Assembly (NCBI RefSeq): GCF_002112505.1
Contig: NZ_NEHW01000002.1
Coordinates: 1-64,000, forward strand
Direction of reading: 5' to 3'
Length of the DNA: 64,000 nt
Source: Pseudomonas sp. R28(2017)
GTDB taxonomy: Bacteria > Pseudomonadota > Gammaproteobacteria > Pseudomonadales > Pseudomonadaceae
Shown here one piece after another: positions 8,067 to 17,100 of the stretch. The notes below the pieces were generated by a model. It made no database searches. It saw only the letters and a program-made list of their open reading frames with translations, and had not been told where the DNA came from. Both the position numbers and the translations under genes were made by a program. The stretch's first letter is position 1. Each line of letters begins with the position of its first letter.

Positions 8067-9007
8067 TGACCGCTCCCGGGGCGCTGGGCGTTCAGGTATT
8101 CGCGCAGTTGCTCGATCATCTCGCTCTGGGTGCTCAGCGGCATCAGCAGCACGCGCAGCTTCTGCGCCATCAGCTCCCAGCGCTCGATGCGCGCTTCGGC
8201 CTGTTGACGGTAGGCCTGGCGCAGGTTGGCGTCCAGGGTGTCGAGCTCCAGCTGGGCGCCGCGCTGGGCGAAGCGCAGCAGGCCGGCAGCGGGCAGGGCG
8301 TGGTCGAGCGGGTCGGACACCGGCATCAGCAGCAGGTCGCAATGGCGCGAGAGCATGGCCAGGTGTTGCTCGGCCTGGGCGCTGAGCGAACGTTCGTCGC
8401 AGATGACGATGGCCAGGCTGCCGGGGCGCAGCACTTCACGGGCACGGCGCAGGGCCAGGCCAAGGTTGTCGGCCTGGGGCGCGGCTTCGGTGTGCAGGGC
8501 CTGATTGACCTTGGCCAGGCGGTTGAGCAGCTGCAACAGGCTTTGCTTGCTGCGCCGGGGTTTGATCTCGTGGTGCTCGTTGTCACCGAACACCAACCCG
8601 CCAATGCGGTCGTTGTGGCCCAGCGCGGCCCAGCCGAACAGCGCGGCCGCTTCGGCGGCGAGCACTGACTTGAACATCAGCCCCGAGCCGAAGAACAGGC
8701 GCTGGCTCTGTTCGACCAGGATGAAGATCGGCCGTTCGCGTTCTTCGTGGAACAGCTTGGTGTGCGGCTCCTGGGTGCGTGCGGTCACACGCCAGTCGAT
8801 GTTGCGCACGTCGTCACCGGCCTGGTACACGCGCACCTGGTCGAAGTCCACGCCACGCCCGCGCAGCTTGGAATGGTGCAGGCCGACCAACGGGCTGCGC
8901 TGGCCGGGGCGGGAAAACAGCTGGATCTCGCGCACGCGGTGGCGCATGTCGATCAGTTCGGCGAGGCCGATGCGGATGCCGGGTTCGGCCTGCTGCGCGG
9001 TGGGCAT
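8063..9007 (-). CDS. DUF58 domain-containing protein
   Basis: A 314-residue soluble protein. It carries the conserved DUF58 core, GRGVDFDQVRVYQAGDDVRNIDWRVTARTQEPHTKLFHEERERP, followed by a vWA-like fold (FILVEQSQRLFFGSG, LAIVICDERSLS). DUF58 proteins are partners of MoxR AAA+ ATPases, and this gene follows moxR by three bases. The role is inferred from the family: an adaptor or chaperone part of the MoxR-Bat system. Length and motif order are normal, and nothing in the sequence suggests damage. Confidence 0.85.
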   Translation of the reverse strand: MPTAQQAEPGIRIGLAELIDMRHRVREIQLFSRPGQRSPLVGLHHSKLRGRGVDFDQVRVYQAGDDVRNIDWRVTARTQEPHTKLFHEERERPIFILVEQSQRLFFGSGLMFKSVLAAEAAALFGWAALGHNDRIGGLVFGDNEHHEIKPRRSKQSLLQLLNRLAKVNQALHTEAAPQADNLGLALRRAREVLRPGSLAIVICDERSLSAQAEQHLAMLSRHCDLLLMPVSDPLDHALPAAGLLRFAQRGAQLELDTLDANLRQAYRQQAEARIERWELMAQKLRVLLMPLSTQSEMIEQLREYLNAQRPGSGQ

Positions 9008-9010
9008 GGG

Positions 9011-9970
9011 TCAGGCGACGGCCACGACGTCGAGGATGCGCTGGACCACGCGGTCCTGGTCGATCCCCGCCGCTTCGGCTTCGAACGACAGGATGATGCG
9101 GTGGCGCAGCACATCGAACAGCACCGCCTGGATGTCTTCGGGGCTGACGAAGTCGCGCCCGGCCAGCCAGGCATGTGCGCGGGCGCAGCGGTCGAGGGCG
9201 ATCGAGCCCCGCGGGCTGGCGCCATAGGCGATCCAGTCGGCCAGCTCGGCGTCGAACTTGGCCGGGGTGCGGGTGGCCATGACCAGCTGCACCAGGTATT
9301 CCTCCACGGCGTCGGCCATGTACAGGCCGAGGATTTCCTTGCGCGCGGCAAAGATCGCCTGCTGGCTGACCCGGCGCTCGGGTTTCACTTCGCCGCCCAG
9401 CGCTTCGCCACGGGCCTGGGCCAGGATGCGACGCTCCACGGCGGCATCGGGGAAGCCGATCTTCACGTGCATCAGGAAGCGGTCGAGCTGGGCTTCGGGC
9501 AGTGGGTAGGTGCCTTCCTGCTCGATCGGGTTCTGCGTGGCCATGACCAGGAACAGCGGCGACAGGTCATAGGTGCTGCGGCCCACGCTGACCTGGCGCT
9601 CGGCCATGGCTTCTAGCAGTGCCGACTGGACCTTGGCAGGGGCGCGGTTGATTTCGTCGGCCAGCACCAGGTTGTGGAAGATCGGCCCCTGCTGGAACAC
9701 GAAGCTGCCGGTTTCCGGGCGATAGATTTCGGTGCCGGTGATGTCGGCCGGGAGCAGGTCCGGGGTGAACTGGATGCGATGGAACTGAGCTTCGATGCCT
9801 TCGGCCAGCTCTTTGATGGCCTTGGTCTTGGCCAGGCCGGGCGCACCTTCGACCAGCATGTGGCCGTCGGCCAGCAACACGATCAACAGCCGCTCGACCA
9901 GCTTTTCCTGGCCTAGGATCTGGGAGGAAAGAAAGGTGCGTAGCGCGATCAGCGCTTCACGGTGTTCCAT
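9011..9970 (-). CDS. MoxR family AAA+ ATPase
   Basis: First gene of the six-gene minus-strand operon, 319 residues. Walker A is GAPGLAKTK (the MoxR version with Ala in place of the second Gly) and Walker B is LVLADEINRAP. A sensor region follows (FLVMATQNPIEQEGTYPLPEAQLDRFLMH), and the lid domain contains GASPRGSIALDRCARAHAWLAGRDFVSPEDI. MoxR ATPases act as chaperones that activate metal- or vWA-containing partners. The promoter should lie between 9971 and 10105, just after the convergently placed end of the MFS unit; no clear -35/-10 pair was identified there. Confidence 0.9.
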   Translation of the reverse strand: MEHREALIALRTFLSSQILGQEKLVERLLIVLLADGHMLVEGAPGLAKTKAIKELAEGIEAQFHRIQFTPDLLPADITGTEIYRPETGSFVFQQGPIFHNLVLADEINRAPAKVQSALLEAMAERQVSVGRSTYDLSPLFLVMATQNPIEQEGTYPLPEAQLDRFLMHVKIGFPDAAVERRILAQARGEALGGEVKPERRVSQQAIFAARKEILGLYMADAVEEYLVQLVMATRTPAKFDAELADWIAYGASPRGSIALDRCARAHAWLAGRDFVSPEDIQAVLFDVLRHRIILSFEAEAAGIDQDRVVQRILDVVAVA

Positions 9971-10105
9971 CGGCGGCGGTTCCTGGGGCTGGGCCAGGTC
10001 GCGGGCGACCTGGCAGGGGGTGATACTTTAATCTATCCAGGGGGGCGCCGACCAATGAACGCCGGGATTTTTATCGCTGCAGGCGCACCCGCGCGCCTGG
10101 TAGGG

Positions 10106-11437
10106 TCAGTTTTTCGAGGTGGAATGCTTGCGCCCCTGGTCGCACAGGGCGAACACCACCACCAGCACCCCGGCAATCGCCAGGATCAGCGCCACGCCAT
10201 CGGTGGAATGGGTCGCCGACCCGGCCACCAGGGCGAGCCCGCCCAGCGGCGCCAGGCCACCGGCTACCGCCGTACCGATCTCGCGGCCGGTGCCAAAGCC
10301 GGACGAGCGTGTCTGGGTCGGGAACTGGCGGCTGAGGAACGAACCCTGCGGGGCGAACATCATCGGCGCAAGGATGCCGGTACCGATCGCGATGGCGATG
10401 TAGATCTGGGTGGGCTCGCCAGTGCTCAACAGCTGCAGGAACGGGTAGGCGAACAGTGCCGACAGCACCCCGCCGAGCATCAGCACGGTCTTGCTGCTCC
10501 AGCGGTCGCACAGCCAGCCGAAGAACGGCACGGCGAAGATCGCCACCAGGCTGGCAATGGTCACCGACAGCGAGGTGACATGCGCCTCCACGCCCTTGAA
10601 CTGGGTCAGGTAGGCCAGCGAGAAGGTCTTGAAGATGTAGCTCAGGGCGTTGTAGCCGATGGCCACGAAGAACACCACGGCCAAGCCCTTGAGGTCGTTC
10701 CTGAACAGCAGCTTCAACGGCGATACCTGCGGCTTGCTGCTGTCGGCCTTGTCCAGCTCCTTGAAATCCGGTGTCTCGGGGATGCTCTTGCGCACCCACA
10801 GGCCGATCGCCACCAGGGCGATGCTGGCAATGAACGGGATGCGCCAGCCACCGGCGAGCAGGAAGTCGTTGCCATTCATCGTCAGCAGGTACACGGTCAG
10901 CGATGACAGCAGCAGCCCCAGGTTCAGCCCCAGCGCCGGCCAGGCGCCCTGGCTGCCGCGCTTGCCTTCACTGGCATGTTCGTAGGAGGTGACTGCCGCG
11001 CCGGACAGTTCGGCGCCCGCGCCCAGGCCTTGGATGATGCGGATCACCACCAGCAGGATCGGTGCCCAGATGCCGATGCTGGCATAGCTCGGGATCAGCC
11101 CGATCAGCGCCGTGCACACGCCCATCATGCAGAAGGTGATCACCAGCACATGCTTGCGCCCGAAGCGGTCGCCCAGGTAGCCGAACAGCACGCCACCGAA
11201 GGGGCGGGCGATGAAGCCGATGGCGAAGGTGGAAAAGGCCAGCAGCGAGGCCACCGCCGGGTTGCTGGCATCGAAGAAGATCTTCGAGAACACGATCGCC
11301 GCCATGGTCGCGTAGAGGTAGAAGTCGTACCACTCCAGCATCGAGCCGAAGATGGTCGCCGCCGCCACCTTGCGCAGGCGCTTGCGTTGCTGTTGCGGGG
11401 TCTCGTGCGCGGCCGGGGCCGCCTCATGTATCGACAT
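10106..11437 (-). CDS. MFS transporter, metabolite:H+ symporter (MHS) family
   Basis: A 443-residue transporter with about 12 membrane helices. The N-terminal ATIFGSMLEWYDFYLYATMAAIVF and the loop GYLGDRFGRKHVL mark the MHS family (ShiA, ProP, KgtP relatives), which move organic acids with protons. It lies 44 bases downstream of lhgO on the same strand, so the two are probably one transcript under the GntR regulator. A likely substrate is a 2-hydroxy or 2-oxo dicarboxylate linked to L-2-hydroxyglutarate, but nothing in the protein itself fixes the substrate. Confidence 0.85.
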   Translation of the reverse strand: MSIHEAAPAAHETPQQQRKRLRKVAAATIFGSMLEWYDFYLYATMAAIVFSKIFFDASNPAVASLLAFSTFAIGFIARPFGGVLFGYLGDRFGRKHVLVITFCMMGVCTALIGLIPSYASIGIWAPILLVVIRIIQGLGAGAELSGAAVTSYEHASEGKRGSQGAWPALGLNLGLLLSSLTVYLLTMNGNDFLLAGGWRIPFIASIALVAIGLWVRKSIPETPDFKELDKADSSKPQVSPLKLLFRNDLKGLAVVFFVAIGYNALSYIFKTFSLAYLTQFKGVEAHVTSLSVTIASLVAIFAVPFFGWLCDRWSSKTVLMLGGVLSALFAYPFLQLLSTGEPTQIYIAIAIGTGILAPMMFAPQGSFLSRQFPTQTRSSGFGTGREIGTAVAGGLAPLGGLALVAGSATHSTDGVALILAIAGVLVVVFALCDQGRKHSTSKN

Positions 11438-11481
11438 GGGGGGGTTCCTTATTGTCTTTGTAGTTGTGGGTGTTGCAGGTT

Positions 11482-12675
11482 TCAGCGGGCCTTGAGGATC
11501 TTCTCGGCGATCATCTGGCCGATGGGGATGGCCGAGGTGGCAGCCGGCGACGGGGCATTGCAGACATGCACCATGCGCGGGGTCTCGGCGAACAGGAAGT
11601 CGTGCACCAGGGTGCCGTCGCGCATCACCGCCTGGGCACGGATGCCGGCTTCATACGGCAGCAGGTCCGCCACTTCCAGCGATGGGCAGTACTTGCGGCA
11701 CTGTTCCAGGTAGCCGCGCCGGAACAGCGAGTTCTTCATCTCGGTGGTGCCCGAGCCGAGGTTGTTCCAGATCGTCTTCCAGAAGCCGGGGAAGCGGGCG
11801 TACTCGGCCACGTCGCGCCAGTTGACCGAAAACTTGCGGTAGTTCTCGCGACCGAAACCGAGCACGGCATTCGGGCCGACGGTGACGCTGCCGTCGATCA
11901 TGCGCGTCAGGTGCACGCCGAGGAACGGCAGCTCCGGGTCAGGGATCGGGTAGATCAGGTGGTTGACGATCTGGTTCTTGCTGGCCGGCAGGCGGTAATA
12001 CTCGCCGCGGAAGGGGATGATCTGGTGGTCGATCTTCACCCCGGCCAGGCGCGCCAGGCGGTCGGACTGCAGGCCGGCACAGGCGACCAGCTGGCGGGCG
12101 CGCCAGGTCTGGCTGTCGGTGCCGATGGCGACGTGGTCGGCATGCTCCTGGATGGCGCGCACGCTGGTCGACAGGTGCACCTCGCCGCCGGCCTGGCGGA
12201 TCACCTTGGCCATGGCGTTGCACACCTGGGTGTAGTCGACGATACCGGTGGCATCGAGGAACAGCGCGCCGTTGCCGACGATGTTCGGTTCGCGTTCAGC
12301 CAGGGCGGCGGCGTCCAGGCGCTCGACCTTCAGGCCGTTCATCTGCGAGCGCTCATACAGCGCCTGCATGCGCTGCACTTCCAGGTCGTTGGAGGCCACC
12401 AGCAGCTTGCCGCAGACCTCGAAGGCAATGCCGTGCTCGCTGCAGAAGTCCTTGGTCGCCTGGGCGCCACGCTTGCACAGTTCGGCCTTGAGGCTGCCCG
12501 GCGCATAGTAGATGCCCGCATGGATCACGCCGCTGTTGTGGCCGGTCTGGTGGCGGCCGAGGCTGGCTTCCTTCTCCAGGATCAGCAGGGATGCGCCTGG
12601 GCGCTGCTGGAGCAGGGCCATTGCGGTGGCGAGGCCGACGATGCCGCCGCCGATGATGCAGTAGTCGTAGGTCAT
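11482..12675 (-). CDS. lhgO: L-2-hydroxyglutarate oxidase
   Basis: An FAD-dependent oxidoreductase of 397 residues. The N-terminal dinucleotide-binding motif is DYCIIGGGIVGLATAMAL, followed by GRHQTGHNSGVIHAGIYY, typical of LhgO and the DAO superfamily. The C-terminal GTLVHDFLF and CNAPSPAATSAIPIG blocks also match LhgO. It oxidises L-2-hydroxyglutarate to 2-oxoglutarate and passes electrons to the respiratory chain. It lies 104 bases downstream of the GntR regulator gene, with an operator copy 37 bases before its start. In other Pseudomonas loci lhgO accompanies csiD and glutarate genes; here it stands with a transporter, suggesting uptake and use of an external hydroxy acid. Confidence 0.9.
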   Translation of the reverse strand: MTYDYCIIGGGIVGLATAMALLQQRPGASLLILEKEASLGRHQTGHNSGVIHAGIYYAPGSLKAELCKRGAQATKDFCSEHGIAFEVCGKLLVASNDLEVQRMQALYERSQMNGLKVERLDAAALAEREPNIVGNGALFLDATGIVDYTQVCNAMAKVIRQAGGEVHLSTSVRAIQEHADHVAIGTDSQTWRARQLVACAGLQSDRLARLAGVKIDHQIIPFRGEYYRLPASKNQIVNHLIYPIPDPELPFLGVHLTRMIDGSVTVGPNAVLGFGRENYRKFSVNWRDVAEYARFPGFWKTIWNNLGSGTTEMKNSLFRRGYLEQCRKYCPSLEVADLLPYEAGIRAQAVMRDGTLVHDFLFAETPRMVHVCNAPSPAATSAIPIGQMIAEKILKAR

Positions 12676-12711
12676 GCAGGGGTACCTTGGTGTTCTTGTC
12701 GGTGGATCTGC

Positions 12712-12730
12712 TTATCAGGTTGTCAGACTA
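12712..12730. promoter_or_regulatory. Operator copy upstream of lhgO
   Basis: The sequence TTATCAGGTTGTCAGACTA lies 37 bases before lhgO and matches, apart from one base near the end, the site before the GntR gene. The core TTGTCAGAC is the left part of a palindrome that is complete in the other copy. Both copies run in the same direction. GntR/FCD regulators commonly bind such short dyads, so this is most likely the binding site of the adjacent regulator. Confidence 0.65.
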
Positions 12731-12779
12731 AGTAGTGCGTAAAAAGGCCCGCGCCGGGCCGCGCCTGTATCTCCAGGGG

Positions 12780-13490
12780 TCAGTCGAGGGCGGGGAGGTC
12801 GAGCTTCAGGCGTTTGGCCGAAGCGCGCAGGTGCGCTTCGGCGCAGGCTGCGGCTGCCTGGTGGTCACCTGCGGCGATGGCCTGGTACAGCGCCTGGTGT
12901 TCGCGGTTGGCGTCGGCCGAGCCACCCACCGAGTGGGCAGCGGAGTTTTCCCAGGCGGTGCGCCGGGCGCTGGCCAGCTGGCCGCCGAGGAAGTCATGGA
13001 AGGCCACGAAGTAATCGTTCTTGCTGGCTTCGGCGATTGCCCGGTGGAAGGCCACGTCGGCAGCCGAGGCCGTGGCGAAATCGCTGCGCTTGTCGAGCAT
13101 CTCTTGCAGGGCCTTGGCCATGTGGGCCAGGTCCTGTTCGTCGCGGCGGCGGGCGGCGATGGCGGCGGCCTGGGTTTCGATCCACAGGCGCATCTCGAAC
13201 ATCTGCACCAGGTCCGGCTTGCGGCCATGGCTGCCGGGGAAGCGGAACACGGTACCGGCAGGTGTTTGCGAAATGTAGGAACCAAGCCCGCGACGGGCGA
13301 TCAGCACGCCGTCGGCCTTGAGCTGTGCCACGGCCTCGCGCACCACCGAGCGGCTGACGTTCAGCTGTTCGGCCAGTTGCTGTTCGGTGGGCAGGCGCGA
13401 TTCGGCGGCCAGGCGGCCGGAATCGATCTCGGCGCGGATGGCGCTGACCACCCGCTCGACCAAGGTGTCGGGGCGCTGGAGCTCTAGCAT
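12780..13490 (-). CDS. FadR-subfamily GntR transcriptional regulator
   Basis: A 236-residue regulator. The N-terminal winged helix covers about residues 8-75 (LVERVVSAIRAEI, LPTEQQLAEQLNVSRSVVREAVAQLKADGVL). The C-terminal FCD ligand domain covers about 90-225, with acidic and histidine positions expected for metal-dependent ligand binding (FEMRLWIETQAA, DVAFHRAIAEAS, EHQALYQAIAAGD). It probably senses a hydroxy or oxo dicarboxylate and represses lhgO and the transporter, as well as itself, through the shared operators. It shares the strand of its targets, with the regulator first. Confidence 0.88.
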   Translation of the reverse strand: MLELQRPDTLVERVVSAIRAEIDSGRLAAESRLPTEQQLAEQLNVSRSVVREAVAQLKADGVLIARRGLGSYISQTPAGTVFRFPGSHGRKPDLVQMFEMRLWIETQAAAIAARRRDEQDLAHMAKALQEMLDKRSDFATASAADVAFHRAIAEASKNDYFVAFHDFLGGQLASARRTAWENSAAHSVGGSADANREHQALYQAIAAGDHQAAAACAEAHLRASAKRLKLDLPALD

Positions 13491-13506
13491 GGAAACGGTT
13501 GCCTAG

Positions 13507-13525
13507 TTATCAGGTTGTCAGACAA
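13507..13525. promoter_or_regulatory. Operator copy upstream of the GntR regulator gene
   Basis: TTATCAGGTTGTCAGACAA lies 17 bases before the regulator start. Its right half, TTGTCAGACAA, is a perfect 11-base palindrome around a central base. The same sequence recurs before lhgO, which points to autoregulation and co-control. Confidence 0.68.
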
Positions 13526-13597
13526 TGCCTGCGATCAGGCAGGGCTGTCAATTTTTTCAATGGGCTGTGCGCTTTGCAGGGCCGGAGCAGGAAAAAA

Positions 13598-13951
13598 TCA
13601 GAGCTCGCTGACGAAGGTGCCGGTGCCATCGAGGATGTTTTTCAGGGTCAGTGCCACTTCCTCAAGGTCAGTCCCCGCCGAGGTCAGCAGGATCTCCAGC
13701 GCCTCATCCCCTTTCAGCGCATCGCGATCCCCGGCCGCCACCTCGATCAGCAGGCGTTGCGCGCTCAAGGTCACCTTCAGCCCATCCAGTGTCGAGGGCT
13801 CGTCATCCAGGGTCAGGTCGACGGTGTCTTCGTCCGGGTAGCGGGTCAGCAGAAACATCTGCCCCTTGTCGCTGTGGCAGCACAGGGTCGCCATGTTGTC
13901 TTCCTCGTCATCGCAAGGGGTGGCGAACAGCACGGCGGTCTTGATTTGCAT
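13598..13951 (-). CDS. Conserved hypothetical protein
   Basis: A 117-residue acidic, soluble protein with no signal peptide or membrane segment. The N-terminal half is a likely beta sheet (KTAVLFATPCDDEEDN, GQMFLLTRYPDEDTVDLTLDDEP) and the C-terminal half includes DALKGDEALEILL and an ending of GTFVSEL. A Cys pair occurs in LCCHS. I do not recognise a characterised family. From memory, a similar small gene lies between gdhB and moxR in P. aeruginosa, so it may be an old resident of this locus rather than part of the lhgO unit. Confidence 0.6.
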   Translation of the reverse strand: MQIKTAVLFATPCDDEEDNMATLCCHSDKGQMFLLTRYPDEDTVDLTLDDEPSTLDGLKVTLSAQRLLIEVAAGDRDALKGDEALEILLTSAGTDLEEVALTLKNILDGTGTFVSEL

Positions 13952-14198
13952 GGCTACAACTCAGTTCGAGGGAATGAGAGGGAATTCTGACAGCCTTGCA
14001 CACATCCATAAACGTAAAGTTGCCGCCCCTTGACCGAAATTGTCGCAGCGTTGCAAGCGGTGATGACCCATCAGTCGTTAAGCTTCGGCGAGCCCTGAAC
14101 TTTACGTCCGGCTTGCCATGGGTTGGCTATCGTTGATCCGTACATGGCGGACGTGCGCGACGCTTCAACTATTACAAAGCCCAAGCGGAGTACCACAG

Positions 14199-17100
14199 AT
14201 GGCGTTCTTCACCGCAGCCAGCAAAGCCGACTTCCAGCATCAACTGCAAGCGGCCCTGGCGCAGCACATCAGCGAACAGTCCCTGCCACAAGTGGCGCTG
14301 TTCGCCGAGCAGTTCTTCGGCATCATCTCTCTGGACGAGCTCACCCAACGCCGGCTTTCGGACCTGGCCGGCTGCACCCTCTCGGCGTGGCGCATCATCG
14401 AGCGCTTCGACCCCGAATACCCGCAAGTGAGGGTGTACAACCCCGATTACGAACGCAATGGCTGGCAGTCGACCCACACCGTGGTCGAAGTGCTGCACCA
14501 CGACCTGCCGTTCCTGGTCGACTCGGTGCGTACCGAGCTGAACCGCCGCGGTTACAGCATCCACACCCTGCAGACCACGGTGCTGAGCGTGCGCCGAGGC
14601 GCCAAGGGCGAACTGCTCGAGCTGCTGCCCAAGGGCACCCAGGGCGAGGGTGTGCGCCATGAGTCGCTGATGTACCTGGAGATCGACCGTTGCGCCAATG
14701 CCGCCGAGCTGACCGTGCTGGCCCGCGAGATCGAGCAGGTGCTGGCCGAAGTGCGCGTGGCGGTGGCCGATTTCGAGCCGATGAAAGCCAAGCTGCGTGA
14801 AGTCGTCGCCGAGGTGGAAAACACCGCCTATGGCCCGGCCCAGCATGAAAAGGGCGAGGTCAAGGCCTTCCTGGAGTGGCTGCTGGACAACCACTTCACT
14901 TTCCTCGGCTATGAAGAATTCACCGTCCAGGCCGACAGCACCGGTGGCCAGATGGTCTACGACGAACAGTCGTTCCTCGGCCTGCCGCGCCGCCTGCGGG
15001 TGGGCCTGACGGCAGAAGAGCTGCGCATCGAAGACTACGCCGTGGCCTACCTCAACGAGCCGCTGCTGCTGTCGTTCGCCAAGGCTGCGCTGCCCAGCCG
15101 CGTGCATCGCCCGGCCTACCCGGACTACGTGTCGATCCGCCAGCTGGACGCCGATGGCAAGGTCATCAAGGAACACCGTTTCATGGGCCTGTACACCTCG
15201 TCGGTGTATGGCGAGAGCGTGCATGCCATCCCTTACATCCGTGTGAAGGTCGCCGAAGTCGAGCGCCGTTCCGGCTTCGACCCGAAAGCACACCTGGGCA
15301 AGGAGCTGGCCCAGGTGCTCGAAGTGCTGCCGCGCGACGACCTCTTCCAGACGCCGATCGACGAGCTGTTCAACACCGTGATGTCGATCGTGCAGATCCA
15401 GGAGCGCAACAAGATCCGCGTGTTCCTGCGCAAGGACCCATACGGGCGCTTCTGCTACTGCCTGGCCTACGTGCCGCGCGAGATCTACTCCACCGAAGTG
15501 CGGCAGAAGATCCAGCAGGTGCTGATGGAGCGCCTGAAGGCCAGCGACTGCGAGTTCTGGACGTTCTTCTCCGAATCGGTGCTGGCGCGTGTGCAACTGA
15601 TCCTGCGGGTCGACCCGAAGAACCGCATCGACATCGACCCGCAGCAGTTGGAAAACGAAGTGATCCAGGCCTGCCGCTCGTGGCATGACGACTACTCGGC
15701 GCTGGTCATCGAGAACTTCGGTGAGGCCCAGGGCACCAATATCCTCGGTGACTTCCCCAAAGGCTTCCCGGCAGGCTACCGCGAGCGCTTCCCGGCGCAT
15801 TCGGCGGTGGTCGATCTGCAGCACGTGGTGGCGCTGTCCGAGAGCAAGCCGCTGGCGATGAGTTTCTACCAGCCGCTGACCCGCCTGGGCGACCGTCTGC
15901 TGCACTGCAAGCTGTACCACGCCGACACCCCGCTGGCGCTGTCGGACGTGCTGCCGATCCTGGAAAACCTCGGCCTGCGCGTGCTCGGCGAGTTCCCTTA
16001 CCGCCTGCGCCACGCCAGCGGCCGTGAGTTCTGGATCCACGACTTTGCCTTCACCTACAGCGAAGGCCTGAACCTGGACATCCAGCAGCTCAACGACACC
16101 CTGCAGGATGCCTTCGTCCACATCGTCAACGGCGACGCCGAGAACGACGCGTTCAACCGCTTGGTCCTCACCGCCGGCCTGCCATGGCGTGACGTGGCCC
16201 TGCTGCGCGCCTATGCCCGCTACCTCAAGCAGATTCGCCTGGGCTTCGACCTCGGCTACATCGCCAGCACCCTGAACAACCACACCGACATCGCCCGCGA
16301 ACTGACCCGGTTGTTCAAGACCCGCTTCTACCTGGCGCGCAAGCTCACCAACGAAGACCTGGACGACAAGCAGCAGCGCCTGGAACAGGCGATCCTCACC
16401 GCCCTGGACGATGTCCAGGTGCTCAACGAGGACCGCATCCTGCGGCGCTACCTGGACCTGATCAAGGCCACCCTGCGCACCAACTTCTACCAGCCGGACG
16501 CCAACGGCCAGAACAAGTCGTACTTCAGCTTCAAGTTCAACCCCAAGCTGATCCCCGAGCTGCCCAAGCCTGTGCCGAAGTTCGAGATCTTCGTCTATTC
16601 GCCCCGGGTCGAGGGCGTGCACCTGCGCTTCGGCAACGTCGCCCGCGGCGGCCTGCGCTGGTCGGACCGCGAGGAAGACTTCCGCACCGAAGTGCTGGGC
16701 CTGGTGAAAGCCCAGCAGGTGAAGAACTCGGTGATCGTGCCGGTTGGCGCCAAGGGCGGCTTCCTGCCGCGCCGGCTGCCGCTGGGCGGCACGCGCGACG
16801 AGATCGCCGCCGAAGGCGTGGCGTGCTACCGCATCTTCATCTCTGGCCTGCTCGACATCACCGACAACCTCAAGGACGGTGGCGTGGTGCCGCCGGCCAA
16901 CGTGGTGCGTCACGATGATGACGACCCGTACCTGGTGGTGGCGGCCGACAAGGGCACCGCGACCTTCTCCGATATCGCCAACGGTATCGCCATCGACTAC
17001 GGCTTCTGGCTCGGCGATGCGTTCGCCTCGGGTGGCTCGGCCGGTTATGACCACAAGAAGATGGGCATCACTGCCCGTGGCGCCTGGGTTGGCGTGCAGC

